Shown in pieces: positions 48,479-60,228 of a DNA stretch of 64,000 bases (its first letter is position 1; each line of letters starts with the position of its first letter). Under the pieces are notes generated by a model. It was given only the letters and a program-made list of their open reading frames with translations, searched no databases and was not told the DNA's origin. Position numbers and translations under genes: made by a program. The DNA is from Photobacterium salinisoli (GTDB lineage: Bacteria; Pseudomonadota; Gammaproteobacteria; Enterobacterales; Vibrionaceae): assembly GCF_003614885.1 (NCBI RefSeq), contig NZ_QZMS01000007.1, forward strand, positions 2,232,001 to 2,296,000, read 5' to 3'.

Positions 48479-50818
48479 ATGTCATTCACTTCTCGCAGCT
48501 TATTGGCGACCATGATCAGCATAGCTTTATATGGCCCGTCAGCTTTCGCCAATGATGCCCTCATTGAGAATGAAGCCAGCCCGACGGCAGAGGAAGAACT
48601 TGCCCTGGTCAAAGGCATGTGCCTGACACCGGATCCCAGTGAAGGTGATCCCAATAATGCCCCGATCAGAATCACCGCAGATAAGGCAGAGGCGGACAGC
48701 GACGCCAGCGTGACCTACTCCGGCGATGTGGTCGTCCGGCAATCCAACCGGACAGTGGCTGCCGATGTCGCGACCATGAACCAGCAGAACAATACTGTCA
48801 GTGCCAAAGGCAACGTGTATTTCCACGATGGCACCATAGAAGTCTACGCTGACAGCATGCAAAACAACCTGGATACCGACGACGCCGAAATCAATAACGC
48901 CGTCTACAGCCTGACCTGTGAAGCCGGCCGTGGCGAAGCCACTAAAATTGAAAAACAGGGCATGACCTATTATCGCCTGCGTAACGGCACCTACACCACG
49001 TGTCCTCCCGGTGATAAGAGCTGGCAGTTTACCGCCACCAGCATTGAACGTGAGGCCGACTCGCCGTTCGCCGATCTGTATAACGCCCGGTTTGAAGTAC
49101 TGGATGTACCGGTGTTCTACATGCCTTACCTGCGTGTGCCTGTCGGTGATGAGCGCCTGACCGGTTTTCTCTACCCGACCATCAGTTACGGTTCCCGTGA
49201 CGGTTTTGAGCTGGAAACCCCGTTTTACTGGAACATTGCCCCTAACTACGATCTGACCTTTACCCCAAAATACATGAGTAACCGCGGTCTGCAGCTCAAC
49301 AGCCAGTTCCGTTATCTCACGGATCTGGGACAAGGCAGCCTGAAAGGGGAATATCTCGGCAACGACGAAGCCTCCGATACTGACGATGCACGCTGGGCCT
49401 ACAACTGGTCCCACAGCGGCCGGTATGAAGATAACTGGCTGTTTAACGTTGATTACAGCAAAGTCAGTGACGTGACCTATTTCTCGGATGTCGATTCAGA
49501 AATCGGCCGCCGGGAAGACAACAACCTGCTGCAAACGGGCGAAGTGACCTACCAGGAAGAAAAATGGAACTCGACCTTGCGGGTCAGGAATTTCCAGCCG
49601 CTGACGCCAGGTGTGTCGTCCAACTACCGTTTGATGCCGCAGCTGACCTTCAATTATTACGAGCCTGAGCTGGGCTATGATCTGGACTTTGGCTTCCTGA
49701 GCCATATCAGCCGGTTTGAAAATGACGACTCGACGAAACCATCCGCCGACCGTGTCCATTTAGAGCCGTCTCTGACGCTGCCGTTCGCGACCCCCTGGTG
49801 GTCAATGACCACGGAAGCCAAGCTGATGTACACCTACTACAATCAGGAGTTCGATCCCACGGTCGCCGGTCTGGAAGATCTGGAAGAAACGGCGTCCCGG
49901 ACTGTGCCCAGTCTGCGGATGCTCACAGGCTTGTATTTCGAGCGGGATACCGACCTGTTCGGTGATGCCTATGTCCAGAGTCTGGAGCCTCAGCTCCAGT
50001 ACCTGTACATCAAGGATGTGGAGCAGAGCGACATTTACGGCTCATACGACACCACTATCCTGCAAACCGATTATTACGGTTTGTTCCGTGATCGCCGCTA
50101 TTCCAGCGTCGACCGCATTGCCGCTGCCAACCAGTTTACCGTTGGTGCCACCACCCGGTTTTTCGACAGCAACCTGAAAGAGCGCTTCAACCTTGCCTTT
50201 GGCCAGATTTTTTACCTCAACGATTCCGGCCGGAATTTACAGGAAGAAGGCGAATCTCAGCCGAATTATTCTGCCTCGGCGTTTGAGTCTGATTTCAACT
50301 TTAATGACTGGCTCTTCTTCCACGGTGGCCTGCAATATGATGCCAGTGAAAAGGACATGCAGTTTGCCAACGCCGCGCTGGAATACCGCGAAGGCAGCCT
50401 GTTCAGTCAGCTGAATTACCGCTACGTGTCAAAAGAATATATTCAGCAGAGCCTGCCGGATAACAACCAGATAGATAATTACACCGAAGAAGGTATTTCT
50501 CAGGTTGGCTTCTCAGCCGGTTTCCCGATTCACGCCGGACTGAGTGTGCGGGGGGATTACTACCACGATGTAACGGAAAACCAGATGGTGGAAGGCCAGG
50601 TCTCACTCAATTACCGTTCAGACTGCTGGATGATCACGCTGGGCTACAACCAGTACATGGTGGCACGCAGCAACGTCAACACCCAGCCGGTTGAGTACGA
50701 ACAGAACTTCAGTATCTCGTTCTCGCTACTTGGTCTGGCAGGAGTCTCCTCCGTCGGCGCGTCGTCAGCCAGTGGTAATGCCATTGCCTACGGACGACCT
50801 TTCTACCTGAACAATTAA
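48479..50818 (+). CDS. lptD: LPS-assembly outer membrane protein LptD
   Basis: The 779-residue outer membrane beta-barrel forms, with LptE, the LPS translocon. The signal peptide is the MSFTSRSLLATMISIALYGP region with cleavage near AFA. It is followed by an OstA-like periplasmic jellyroll (ITADKAEADSDASVTYSGDV) and a large C-terminal barrel. Cysteines near residues 47 and 143 and further C-terminal ones fit the disulfide pairing needed for assembly. It is first in the conserved run lptD-surA-pdxA-rsmA-apaGH, as in other gammaproteobacteria. Confidence 0.95.
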   Translation: MSFTSRSLLATMISIALYGPSAFANDALIENEASPTAEEELALVKGMCLTPDPSEGDPNNAPIRITADKAEADSDASVTYSGDVVVRQSNRTVAADVATMNQQNNTVSAKGNVYFHDGTIEVYADSMQNNLDTDDAEINNAVYSLTCEAGRGEATKIEKQGMTYYRLRNGTYTTCPPGDKSWQFTATSIEREADSPFADLYNARFEVLDVPVFYMPYLRVPVGDERLTGFLYPTISYGSRDGFELETPFYWNIAPNYDLTFTPKYMSNRGLQLNSQFRYLTDLGQGSLKGEYLGNDEASDTDDARWAYNWSHSGRYEDNWLFNVDYSKVSDVTYFSDVDSEIGRREDNNLLQTGEVTYQEEKWNSTLRVRNFQPLTPGVSSNYRLMPQLTFNYYEPELGYDLDFGFLSHISRFENDDSTKPSADRVHLEPSLTLPFATPWWSMTTEAKLMYTYYNQEFDPTVAGLEDLEETASRTVPSLRMLTGLYFERDTDLFGDAYVQSLEPQLQYLYIKDVEQSDIYGSYDTTILQTDYYGLFRDRRYSSVDRIAAANQFTVGATTRFFDSNLKERFNLAFGQIFYLNDSGRNLQEEGESQPNYSASAFESDFNFNDWLFFHGGLQYDASEKDMQFANAALEYREGSLFSQLNYRYVSKEYIQQSLPDNNQIDNYTEEGISQVGFSAGFPIHAGLSVRGDYYHDVTENQMVEGQVSLNYRSDCWMITLGYNQYMVARSNVNTQPVEYEQNFSISFSLLGLAGVSSVGASSASGNAIAYGRPFYLNN

Positions 50819-50876
50819 CAGGCCGGGCCAAGGCCCGCCCTAACCAACCGCGCATTGAAGCGCCCTGGATACGGAT

Positions 50877-52181
50877 ATGAAAATGTGGAAGTCTTTTATT
50901 CTCGGCCTGACTCTTCTGGGCCTGACAACCGGTTCACAGGCCGCCCTGCAGCCATTGGACAAAGTGGTCACGATTGTTAACGACAGCGTTATCCTGCAAA
51001 GCGACGTCGATGCGATGCTGAAAACCGTCCATCTCAATGCCGCGCGTCAGGGACAGCCCCTGCCGGACGACAGCATTCTGGTCAATCAGGTGATGGAAAA
51101 ACTCATCATGGAAACCCTGCAGCTGCAGCAGGCAGAACAATTTGGCATCCGCATTGATGACAATCGTCTCGACCAGGCAATCAGCCAGATTGCTGCCGAG
51201 CAAAACATGTCCGTGACTCAGCTCCAGCAGGAGCTGGCAGCCGGTGGCATCAGCTACCCGATTTTCCGCGAACAAATCCGCCGCGACCTGACTGCCAGCG
51301 AAGCCCGTACTATTATGGTGCGCCGCCGGATCAATATTTTACCGCAGGAAGTAGACAGCCTGGTGACCCAACTGGGCCAGCAGCAACAGGAAAGTGTGCA
51401 ATACAATATCAGCCATATTCTGATCCGCCTGGGCGAAGGCGCCAGTCAGTCTGAGCGCCAGACGGCCGAGCGCAAAGCAAACGAACTGCTCACGCAACTG
51501 AACCAGGGGGCGGATTTCACCAACCTGGCCTACAGCGCGTCAAACGGGCCCAAAGCCCTGCAAGGTGGGGCCTGGGGCTGGATGAGCCCGGAAGAAATGC
51601 CGACTATCTTTGCCGATCAGATCCAAGGTCAGGGGAAAGGTGCTATCATAGGGCCATTCCGCAGCGGTGTGGGTTACCACATTCTCAAAATCAATGATGT
51701 GAAAGGCCAGGAGACTGTCTCAGTCACCGAAATCAATGCCCGTCACATCCTGCTGAAAACTTCTGTCATCCTCAGCGATGAAGGAGCGAAGAAACAGCTC
51801 GAGCAGGTTCGCCAGGATATTATCGCAGGTCAACGCAGCTTTGCTGATGCGGCTCAGGCACTGAGTGCCGACCCGGGCTCTGCGGCCAATGGCGGTGAAC
51901 TGGGCTGGCAGACGCCAGATATTTACGTTCCTGAATTCAAACAGCAGGTTGAAACCCTGCCTGCAGGCACCATCAGTGAACCGTTCCAGACGGTACACGG
52001 CTGGCATATTGTGGAAGTGCTGGATCGCCGTCAGGTTGACCGCACCGATGCGGCCGCGAAGAACCGTGCTTACCGGATTCTCTTCAGCCGTAAATTTAAC
52101 GAGGAAGCCCAGGCGTGGCTGCAGGAACTGCGGGCCGGCGCCTATATTGAACAACCAGGATTTGATGATGAACAAGGTTAA
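50877..52181 (+). CDS. surA: periplasmic chaperone and peptidyl-prolyl isomerase SurA
   Basis: The 434-residue periplasmic chaperone handles outer membrane protein precursors, including LptD. It has a signal peptide, an N-terminal chaperone region (about 20-165), and two parvulin PPIase domains: one near 170-270 ([13 protein letters not shown]), the other near 285-380 ([18 protein letters not shown] segment, [20 protein letters not shown]). The end overlaps the start of pdxA by 14 bp, so the two genes are coupled. Confidence 0.95.
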   Translation: MKMWKSFILGLTLLGLTTGSQAALQPLDKVVTIVNDSVILQSDVDAMLKTVHLNAARQGQPLPDDSILVNQVMEKLIMETLQLQQAEQFGIRIDDNRLDQAISQIAAEQNMSVTQLQQELAAGGISYPIFREQIRRDLTASEARTIMVRRRINILPQEVDSLVTQLGQQQQESVQYNISHILIRLGEGASQSERQTAERKANELLTQLNQGADFTNLAYSASNGPKALQGGAWGWMSPEEMPTIFADQIQGQGKGAIIGPFRSGVGYHILKINDVKGQETVSVTEINARHILLKTSVILSDEGAKKQLEQVRQDIIAGQRSFADAAQALSADPGSAANGGELGWQTPDIYVPEFKQQVETLPAGTISEPFQTVHGWHIVEVLDRRQVDRTDAAAKNRAYRILFSRKFNEEAQAWLQELRAGAYIEQPGFDDEQG

Positions 52182-53160
52182 ACGTATTGCCATCACGCCG
52201 GGAGAACCGGCGGGTATTGGCCCGGATCTCGTCGTGGCGATGGCGCAACAGCCGTGGCCGCACGAGCTGGTAGTGTGTGCCAACGCCGAACTTATGGCAG
52301 AACGTGCGGCCCAGCTGGGCTTACCGCTGGAAATCATCAACTATGATCCAAGTCGCCCGGCACAGCCGCATCGTGCGGGCACTCTGGTGGTGGACAACCA
52401 TCCGCTGAAAGCCAGTGTGATCCCTGGCCAGCTTGACGAGCACAACGGTCATTATGTGCTGGACACCCTCCGCCGTGCTGCCGAAGGCAATATGGCCGGC
52501 GAATTTGCCGCTCTGGTGACCGGGCCGGTTCATAAAGGCATCATTAACCGTGCGGGCGTCTCGTTCAGCGGTCACACAGAGTTTTTCGCCCAGCAGGCAC
52601 AATCCAACCAGGTGGTGATGATGCTGGCGACAGAAGGGCTGCGTGTCGCTCTGGTTACCACTCACATCCCGCTGGCCTATGTGGCTAAAGCAGTGACTGA
52701 AGATCGTATTCATCAGGTGATTCGGGTGCTGCATGCCGATCTGGTCAGCAAATTTGGCATCAAACAGCCGAAAATTTATGTTTGTGGCCTCAACCCGCAT
52801 GCCGGTGAAGATGGCCACCTGGGTCGGGAAGAGATCGAAGTGATCACGCCGGCCTTGAATGTTCTGAGAGAGCAGGACGGTATGGATCTGGTTGGCCCGT
52901 TGCCAGCCGATACGATTTTCCAGGATAAATACCTGGCCGAAGCCGATGCCGTGCTGGCAATGTACCACGATCAGGGTCTGCCAGTGCTGAAATTCAAAGG
53001 GTTTGGTAATGCCGTCAATATCACCCTGGGATTACCTTTTATCCGAACATCAGTTGATCATGGTACCGCATTGGAACTCGCCGGTACCGGACAGGCGGAC
53101 ACAGGGAGCCTCTGGACAGCGCTTACCCACGCCATCGAAATGGTAGATAAAAAACAATGA
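52168..53160 (+). CDS. pdxA: 4-hydroxythreonine-4-phosphate dehydrogenase PdxA
   Basis: The 330-residue NAD-dependent enzyme works in de novo pyridoxal phosphate synthesis. [20 protein letters not shown] is at the N-terminus, the metal-binding region [16 protein letters not shown] is near residue 205, and [20 protein letters not shown] at the C-terminus. The start at 52168 (or the ATG 3 bp earlier) follows AGGATTTG and lies inside the last codons of surA. The longer open frame upstream is surA shadow. The last 4 bp overlap rsmA. Confidence 0.95.
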   Translation: MNKVKRIAITPGEPAGIGPDLVVAMAQQPWPHELVVCANAELMAERAAQLGLPLEIINYDPSRPAQPHRAGTLVVDNHPLKASVIPGQLDEHNGHYVLDTLRRAAEGNMAGEFAALVTGPVHKGIINRAGVSFSGHTEFFAQQAQSNQVVMMLATEGLRVALVTTHIPLAYVAKAVTEDRIHQVIRVLHADLVSKFGIKQPKIYVCGLNPHAGEDGHLGREEIEVITPALNVLREQDGMDLVGPLPADTIFQDKYLAEADAVLAMYHDQGLPVLKFKGFGNAVNITLGLPFIRTSVDHGTALELAGTGQADTGSLWTALTHAIEMVDKKQ

Positions 53161-53969
53161 GCAGTGATCAGGTCCATTTAGGCCACCGCGCCCGTAAGCG
53201 CTTTGGCCAGAACTTCTTGCACGACGAATACATCATCGACAACATTGTCGCCTCGATCAATCCGAAGCCAGGCCAGAATCTGGTTGAAATCGGTCCCGGT
53301 CTGGGCGCACTGACCGAGCCTGTCGGTAAACAGGTTGATAAATTTACTGTGATTGAGCTGGATCGGGATCTGGCCGAGCGTTTACGCAATCACCCGGATC
53401 TGGCCAGCAAGCTGACAATCCATGAAGGCGACGCCATGCGTTTCGACTTCACTCAGCTGATCAGAGAAAACAACAAACTGCGGATTTTTGGCAACCTGCC
53501 TTACAACATTTCAACTCCGCTGATGTTCCACCTGTTCAGTTTTCATCAGCATATTGAAGATATGCATTTCATGCTGCAGAAAGAAGTGGTCAACCGTCTG
53601 GCTGCCGGTCCGGGCACCAAAGCCTACGGCCGCCTGACCGTGATGGCACAATATTACTGCAAAGTGATGCCAGTGCTTGAAGTGCCGCCAAGTGCCTTCA
53701 AACCGGCCCCTAAAGTGGATTCTGCAGTGGTGCGACTGGCGCCGTATGAAACATTACCGCATCCTTGTACTAACCTGAAATGGCTGGATCGTGTTTGCCG
53801 CGATGGCTTCAATCAGCGCCGTAAAACAGTACGTAACTGCTTTAAAGCCATCATGGATGTGGACACGCTGGAAAGTCTGGGCATTAACCCTGGCTCACGT
53901 CCGGAAAACCTGACACTTGAACAGTTTGTGTCTATGGCTAACTGGCTGGATGCCAACCACAGCCACTAA
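53157..53969 (+). CDS. rsmA: 16S rRNA dimethyladenosine transferase RsmA (KsgA)
   Basis: The 270-residue SAM-dependent methyltransferase dimethylates two adenosines in helix 45 of 16S r[22 protein letters not shown] is near the start, the SAM motif [15 protein letters not shown] near residue 40, and catalytic [12 protein letters not shown] near 115. ATGA overlap with pdxA indicates coupling. Confidence 0.96.
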   Translation: MSSDQVHLGHRARKRFGQNFLHDEYIIDNIVASINPKPGQNLVEIGPGLGALTEPVGKQVDKFTVIELDRDLAERLRNHPDLASKLTIHEGDAMRFDFTQLIRENNKLRIFGNLPYNISTPLMFHLFSFHQHIEDMHFMLQKEVVNRLAAGPGTKAYGRLTVMAQYYCKVMPVLEVPPSAFKPAPKVDSAVVRLAPYETLPHPCTNLKWLDRVCRDGFNQRRKTVRNCFKAIMDVDTLESLGINPGSRPENLTLEQFVSMANWLDANHSH

Positions 53970-54043
53970 GTCATGTGCCGGGCCATGATGCCCGGCAACT
54001 GCCTTGCACAAAGGCATTGTCGTATCAGAAAGGAAGCAGCAAG

Positions 54044-54427
54044 GTGAACAACAACGTTATCCCTACTATCAAATGCCGGGTTATCACCCATTACATTGAT
54101 GACCAGTCTGAACCAGAACAGAACCGCTACGTCTTTTCGTACACCATTACCATTTGCAATCTCGGCCAGGGCAACGCACAGCTACTTCGCCGCCGCTGGC
54201 TGATCACTGATGCCAATGGCAAGAAACTGGTGGTGGAAGGTGAAGGTGTTGTCGGCGAACAACCTACCATAGCCCCCAATGATGAATACACCTATACCAG
54301 CGGCACCATCATAGAAACACCATTGGGTGTGATGGAAGGCCATTACGTCATGATTGACGACAATGGTAACGAGTTCAATGCCGAGATCTTACCTTTCCGT
54401 TTGGCTATCCCCAATATTCTGCACTAA
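54044..54427 (+). CDS. apaG: ApaG protein (Co2+/Mg2+ efflux-linked, fibronectin III-like fold)
   Basis: The 127-residue protein of the ApaG/DUF525 family has a beta-sandwich and no known enzyme activity. [20 protein letters not shown] and [18 protein letters not shown] are typical. The start is GTG 54044 (GGAAGCAGCAAG upstream), which gives the family length; the upstream open frame from 53975 is only intergenic. It is normally paired with apaH, as here. Confidence 0.93.
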   Translation: MNNNVIPTIKCRVITHYIDDQSEPEQNRYVFSYTITICNLGQGNAQLLRRRWLITDANGKKLVVEGEGVVGEQPTIAPNDEYTYTSGTIIETPLGVMEGHYVMIDDNGNEFNAEILPFRLAIPNILH

Positions 54428-54439
54428 ACAGGGTCGATA

Positions 54440-55249
54440 ATGGCAACCTATCTGGTCGGCGATATTCAGGGCTGTTACCGCGAGCTCTGTGCGCTTCTTG
54501 AGCGTGTAGGCTTTAGTGAACAACACGATGAACTCTGGCTGGCCGGCGATCTGGTTGCCCGCGGTCCGGATTCTCTGGCTACCTTGCGTCTGGTGAAATC
54601 GCTGGGTAACAGTGCCACCAGTGTGCTAGGTAACCACGACTTGCACTTACTGGCTGTCGCCCACGGCATCGGCAAAGCAAAGCAGAAAGATCGGATTGAT
54701 CAGATTTTGCAGGCCAGCGACAGTGACGAATTGCTCGACTGGCTCAGCCGCCAGCCCCTGCTGGCTGAACACTCGGCACACCCAATTGTCATGGTGCACG
54801 CCGGTATTCCCCCGCAGTGGCAGCTCGACGAAGCCCGCCGCTGTGCGCGTGACGTCGAAGCCATGTTGCACAGTGAACATCAGCAGTGGCTGCTGAGCAA
54901 TATGTACGGTAATGAGCCGGATCAGTGGGATCCAGCCCTGTCAGGGCTGGACAGACTACGCTATACCATCAATGCGCTGACCCGGATGCGCTACCTGCAT
55001 CCCGATGGCAGGCTGGAGATGCATTGCAAACTGCCACCGGGTGAACCGGGCACCAGCCATCTGCTGCCCTGGTTCCGCTTTCCGCGCACACAGCCGCTGG
55101 GTAAAACCATTATTTTCGGCCACTGGGCCTCACTGATGGGTTACCAGGATGACAAGGCAATCGGATTGGACACTGGGTGTGTCTGGGGCCATCAGCTCAC
55201 CATGCTGCGCTGGGAAGACCAGCAGCAGTTCCAGCAAGACAGGCTCTGA
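54440..55249 (+). CDS. apaH: diadenosine tetraphosphatase ApaH
   Basis: The 269-residue metallophosphatase splits Ap4A to two ADP. The metal-binding stretches are MATYLVGDIQGCYRELCALL, LAGDLVARGPDSL, and VLGNHDLHLLAVAHG. It lies 12 bp after apaG. The gene order surA-pdxA-rsmA-apaG-apaH-folA is conserved, although a LysR/LysE pair separates folA here. Confidence 0.95.
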   Translation: MATYLVGDIQGCYRELCALLERVGFSEQHDELWLAGDLVARGPDSLATLRLVKSLGNSATSVLGNHDLHLLAVAHGIGKAKQKDRIDQILQASDSDELLDWLSRQPLLAEHSAHPIVMVHAGIPPQWQLDEARRCARDVEAMLHSEHQQWLLSNMYGNEPDQWDPALSGLDRLRYTINALTRMRYLHPDGRLEMHCKLPPGEPGTSHLLPWFRFPRTQPLGKTIIFGHWASLMGYQDDKAIGLDTGCVWGHQLTMLRWEDQQQFQQDRL

Positions 55250-55276
55250 GCGGGGCCTTTCTCTGCCCTGCCCCCG

Positions 55277-56173
55277 CTAGCCCTCGAGAGCGGCAAAAAC
55301 CGCCTGACAGGTTGTCGCCATTTCCTGACGTAACCAGTTGAGCAGTGCCGCTAGCCTTTCATCGGCCTCGATCGCGATGGGTGATAACAGATAGTAAGAT
55401 GAGCCGTCCGCAATAAAGCCAGCAGGAGCGACCAGACGCTGATGTTTGATGTCGTTACCCACCATGTACACGGAACTTAACCCGTAGCCACCGCCTGCCT
55501 GAACCGCTTCCAGCATGATATAGAAATGCTCAAACCAGACATCTTCTGCCACATTCAAAGTCAGGTTCGCCTGATGCTGCCAGTCAGCCCAGGCCATCGG
55601 CCGGCTTTTGGTATGTAGCAGGGTTGTCGGCGAAGCAAAAGCTTCTCCTTGCACAAACTGCTCAGCCAGCACCACGGGTCCGACATACTCTGGACCTATC
55701 AGCTCGGCATGATATCCCTGCTTCCAATTGAAATCATTGCGACGAATGGCAACATCCGTCTGGCTTTTCACAAAGTCGATCGGGCCCCCCGAAGCGTTAA
55801 GGTGCAGCTGAATATCAGGATGGGCAGCCTTGAAGTCAGCCAAGCGGGGGATCAGCCATTTCATCATGATGGTGGGTTCACAAGAAATTACCAGAGGCGA
55901 CTGACTTTCCTCCGCTTTCAACTCTCTGAGGGTATTTTTCAGAATCGACAGCATTTCATGGCAGGCTGTTTTGAGCTTCTGCCCCTCTGGGGTCAAAAAG
56001 ATCCCGCGGTTACGTCGCTCGAACAAAATGACGCCAAGGACACTCTCCAGTTGCTTGATCTGGCGGCTCACCGCCGACTGGGTCACACACAGCTCATCAG
56101 CGGCTTTGACCAGACTCTGATGACGGGCAGCGGCTTCAAACACCCGCAATGTGTTTAACGATGGCAGATTCAT
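55277..56173 (-). CDS. LysR-family transcriptional regulator (GcvA-like)
   Basis: The 298-residue regulator has the HTH at residues 1-65 (PSLNTLRVFEAAARHQSLVK, then VTQSAVSRQIKQLE) and an effector domain with the GcvA-like segment LPIEII-type start replaced by MMKWLIPRLADFKAAHPDIQ. It is divergent from a LysE-family exporter with only 123 bp between them, the usual regulator/target arrangement. The ligand is unknown, probably an amino acid or related compound. A weak AT-rich region separates the genes. Confidence 0.85.
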   Translation of the reverse strand: MNLPSLNTLRVFEAAARHQSLVKAADELCVTQSAVSRQIKQLESVLGVILFERRNRGIFLTPEGQKLKTACHEMLSILKNTLRELKAEESQSPLVISCEPTIMMKWLIPRLADFKAAHPDIQLHLNASGGPIDFVKSQTDVAIRRNDFNWKQGYHAELIGPEYVGPVVLAEQFVQGEAFASPTTLLHTKSRPMAWADWQHQANLTLNVAEDVWFEHFYIMLEAVQAGGGYGLSSVYMVGNDIKHQRLVAPAGFIADGSSYYLLSPIAIEADERLAALLNWLRQEMATTCQAVFAALEG

Positions 56174-56296
56174 AATCGATGACTTTTTTGCATGGATTTC
56201 GATGACAACTTATCAATATTCAATGGGTTGTATTTCATCAACAATAGTAACCAATTCATCCATCTGTTACTCATTATTATTCAGGGAAATACACAC

Positions 56297-56914
56297 ATGG
56301 CCGAACTTTTTGCCGTCACTTTAATTACCATTCTCGCGGTGATCAGCCCTGGCGCTGATTTTGCCATGGTGACACGAAACAGCTATCTGCACGGTCGCCG
56401 TGCGGGTCTGTGTGCTGCGTTGGGCATAGCGCTGGGGGTACTCATTCATGTCGGCTACACCATACTGGGGGTGGGTGTTCTTATCGCCACCTCACCGGCA
56501 ATGTTCACCGTCATCAAGTATGTCGGGGCGCTGTATCTGATTTACATCGGTTTCTGTACTCTGCGCAGCAAGACTGAACTCACGCCGGCCACTGACAATA
56601 TCGCGGTTTTATCCGGCTCTGCTTCGTTCAGACAGGGATTACTGACCAATGCCCTGAATCCCAAAACCACGCTTTTTGTGCTGAGCACTTTCACCCAGAT
56701 TGTCAGTCCGGACACCTCATTCATGCTGCAAAGCGGCTATGGCTTTTTCATGGCATTGGTACATTGGATCTGGTTCAGCCTGGTCGCCTTGTTCTTCTCG
56801 CAGCAAACACTGAGACACAAGATGTTGAGCAAACAAGGGCCGATTAACCGAACCATTGGCAGTATTCTGATGTTATTAGGGGCATCGCTGGCCTTATCAC
56901 CGATGGCCAGCTAG
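56297..56914 (+). CDS. LysE/RhtB-family amino acid exporter
   Basis: The 205-residue inner membrane exporter has about six hydrophobic segments. Its conserved N-terminal motif ITILAVISPGADFAMVTRNS carries SPGADF, and NALNPKTTLFVLSTFTQIVS is near residue 115. The family exports amino acids such as homoserine, threonine, lysine or arginine, but the substrate here is unknown. The start is ATG 56297 (AGGG about 10 bp upstream); the in-frame ATG at 56192 lies in the promoter region. It is probably regulated by the divergent LysR gene. Confidence 0.87.
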   Translation: MAELFAVTLITILAVISPGADFAMVTRNSYLHGRRAGLCAALGIALGVLIHVGYTILGVGVLIATSPAMFTVIKYVGALYLIYIGFCTLRSKTELTPATDNIAVLSGSASFRQGLLTNALNPKTTLFVLSTFTQIVSPDTSFMLQSGYGFFMALVHWIWFSLVALFFSQQTLRHKMLSKQGPINRTIGSILMLLGASLALSPMAS

Positions 56915-56924
56915 CAGGCACACA

Positions 56925-56956
56925 CGCTACCATGTCAAACTTATGGCATGGTAGCG
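56925..56956. repeat. 10-bp inverted repeat between lysE-like gene and folA
   Basis: CGCTACCATG and CATGGTAGCG are exact complements with a 12-nt loop, sitting between convergent genes. There is no T tract on either strand, so Rho-independent termination is doubtful. Confidence 0.55.
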
Positions 56957-56993
56957 GCTAGAAGCGGACGACAGAAAACAACCTCAGGCCTGC

Positions 56994-57476
56994 TTACTGG
57001 CGCTCCAGTACCACAAACTCCATGTTGTGGGCATTTTTCTCATCGGCGGTATAGTGCTCGCTATGCGTCTGTTGCCAGCCGTCTCCCCAGTCCGGGAAGC
57101 AAGTGTCTCCCTCGACACTGAGATCGATAAAAGTCAGATAGAGACAGTCTGCGACAGGCAGGCATTCAGCATACACACTGCCACCACCTATGATCATCAA
57201 TTCATCGACCTGCCCTGCAGCAAGCTGTGCGGCATGGAGATCAGCCACCACAGTCACGCCGTCGGCAGTAAAGTCCGGGTTACGGCTGATCACGATATTG
57301 TGGCGCCCCGGCAAAGGCCGACCAATGGATTCAAACGTTTTGCGTCCCATGACAACAGGCTTGCCCATGGTGACTTTTTTAAACCAGGCAAAATCGGCCG
57401 GTAAGTGCCAGGGCATGGTGTTGTCTTTGCCAATCACACGATCCTTTGCCATGGCGGCAACCATACTGATCTTCAC
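56994..57476 (-). CDS. folA: dihydrofolate reductase
   Basis: The 160-residue enzyme reduces dihydrofolate to tetrahydrofolate with NADPH. ISMVAAMAKDRVIGKDNTMP is at the N-terminus, followed by the catalytic acidic residue in WHLPADFAWFKK. The NADPH region GKPVVMGRKTFESIGRPLPG and IIGGGSVYAECL follow. Length and motifs fit the chromosomal FolA. It follows apaH in many relatives. Confidence 0.97.
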   Translation of the reverse strand: MKISMVAAMAKDRVIGKDNTMPWHLPADFAWFKKVTMGKPVVMGRKTFESIGRPLPGRHNIVISRNPDFTADGVTVVADLHAAQLAAGQVDELMIIGGGSVYAECLPVADCLYLTFIDLSVEGDTCFPDWGDGWQQTHSEHYTADEKNAHNMEFVVLERQ

Positions 57477-57490
57477 ACATCTACTCCCTT

Positions 57491-57964
57491 TTAAATCACT
57501 GGTCGGCGACGATAAAACATTAAGCCGGGCATTGCCAGCCCTATGGCCAGCGCCGCCACGGTAAAGGCTGCGGTGATCCCGTTTTCGGCCATGCGCTGCC
57601 AGATTTCAGGAGAAAAGCCATGCTGATTGAGATCCACCAGCGCAATCATGGTCTTAAAAGCATAGACACCGGGTACCATGGGGATCACGGCTGCAACGGT
57701 GAACACATGAGGCGGCGCCAGCAGCCGACGTGACCAGATGATCCCTGTAATCCCGACCAGCAAAGCGGCAAAGAAGCTTGCCCATTCAATCGGCATAGCG
57801 TGTTGCATCAGCACAAACCGGCAGCCGTGACCGAGCGCCCCCGCCAGGGCGCAGTACTTCAGTGCTCTGACCGGCACATTGAACACCATGGCAAACCCAA
57901 TAGCCGGAATGGCGGCCAGCACCATATCTGCCGCCAATGCGTATCCCCATTGCCAGAACGTCAT
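57491..57964 (-). CDS. yjjB: ThrE-type exporter subunit YjjB-like
   Basis: The 157-residue membrane protein is the second half of the threonine/serine (and succinate) exporter family (ThrE_2 domain), with about five membrane segments. DMVLAAIPAIGFAMVFNVPV and VAAVIPMVPGVYAFKTMIAL are typical of the second domain. Its ATG at 57964 overlaps the stop of the upstream yjjP-like gene by 4 bp (ATGA). It works with YjjP as a two-part transporter. The E. coli YjjPB pair is reported as a succinate exporter. Confidence 0.83.
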   Translation of the reverse strand: MTFWQWGYALAADMVLAAIPAIGFAMVFNVPVRALKYCALAGALGHGCRFVLMQHAMPIEWASFFAALLVGITGIIWSRRLLAPPHVFTVAAVIPMVPGVYAFKTMIALVDLNQHGFSPEIWQRMAENGITAAFTVAALAIGLAMPGLMFYRRRPVI

Positions 57965-58740
57965 GCCAGCCACCCCCAGACATTAAACAGGTTCATCGCC
58001 GCCACAATACCCAGACTGGTCGCCAAGGTCAGCAAACTGGCCATCACCCAGCGGGAAATACCCAGATTCACATAACCTGACACCATATCGGCGACAGCAT
58101 TAATCAGCGGAAAACCCGGCACCAGCAATAATACGGACGATGCCATAGCCAGAAAGGGCTGATTACCCAACTCAAACAAAGGCGCAGAAGCTGAAACAGC
58201 CGTCGCGACAAAGGCGGCAGCAGCAAAAGTCAGCAGCGGATTGAAATGATGGTGCGCCATCATCAGGCGCAGCGCCATGGCTGAGGATGCGGCGAGCAGA
58301 GTAATCAGGGCGACCGTGAAATCACCGCCTGCCAGGAGACTGAATGCGGCGCAGGACAGGCCGATCATCAGGATCACCAGCAGCGGCGGATAGCGTTGAG
58401 GCTGAATGGCAGACAGACGCTTCGTCATGGCCGCAGGATCCAGCAGCCCCTTTTCAGCCATGATGCACAAATGATGGATCCGGGTGACAACTGCCATATT
58501 GATCCCGTGATCCCGGCAGCGGCGCGTGGTCGTCAGGCAATGCCCTTCCACATGCACAGTGACAATGATGGCATTGGCGGTCAGCGCGATATTGACCTCA
58601 TCCACGCCCAGCGCCAGGCCGACACGCTGACTGACATCCACCACCACCGCCGATTCCGCGCCATGTTGTAACAGCCGCTGAGCCACCTGAGCGACTATCC
58701 GGGCAATTTCCCGTTCCGTTTTAACTGTGACCGGCTGCAT
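57961..58740 (-). CDS. yjjP: ThrE-type exporter subunit YjjP-like
   Basis: The 259-residue membrane protein is the first half of the ThrE family: a cytosolic N-terminal region (residues 1-115, with VHVEGHCLTTTRRCRDHG) followed by about five membrane segments (SCAAFSLLAGGDFTVALITL and others). The start ATG at 58740 has GGGAG upstream. It overlaps the yjjB-like gene, forming a two-gene operon. It lies next to obgE and folA, whose functions are unrelated. Confidence 0.83.
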   Translation of the reverse strand: MQPVTVKTEREIARIVAQVAQRLLQHGAESAVVVDVSQRVGLALGVDEVNIALTANAIIVTVHVEGHCLTTTRRCRDHGINMAVVTRIHHLCIMAEKGLLDPAAMTKRLSAIQPQRYPPLLVILMIGLSCAAFSLLAGGDFTVALITLLAASSAMALRLMMAHHHFNPLLTFAAAAFVATAVSASAPLFELGNQPFLAMASSVLLLVPGFPLINAVADMVSGYVNLGISRWVMASLLTLATSLGIVAAMNLFNVWGWLA

Positions 58741-58811
58741 CCTCACTCCCTCAGCGCTTTTTTCAGTTGATCATTATCTCCGCTAAGAAAAAGATCAATT
58801 TGATAAGGCAC

Positions 58812-58839
58812 AAAAAAACCGCTCCAAAGAGCGGTTTTT
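58812..58839 (-). terminator. obgE terminator
   Basis: AAAAACCGCTC/GAGCGGTTTTT form an 11-bp stem with a 4-nt loop and a T run on the minus strand, 17 bp after the obgE stop. Confidence 0.93.
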
Positions 58840-58855
58840 CATATCAGACGGCCAA

Positions 58856-60133
<1,278 letters not shown>

Positions 60134-60176
60134 TTACACCCGCAGGCACTTCAGACTGATATTGTCCTGTGCCATA

Positions 60177-60206
60177 ACAAAAAGCCCCGCCAATAGGCAG
60201 GGCTTT
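60177..60206 (-). terminator. rplU-rpmA terminator
   Basis: AAAGCCC-T-GCC/GGC-G-GGCTTT-type stem (one mismatch) with an ATTG loop ends in TTTTTG on the minus strand, 23 bp after rpmA. Read-through to obgE is likely partial. Confidence 0.85.
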
Positions 60207-60228
60207 CACGTTCTTAACGAAACTGAAC

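Noticed and set aside
51865..52164. Upstream extension of the pdxA frame
   Set aside because: It overlaps surA in another frame. The family-typical N-terminus and AGGA site lie at 52165-52168.
53975..54043. Longer start for apaG
   Set aside because: The sequence is intergenic; GTG at 54044 gives the normal family length and has a ribosome site.
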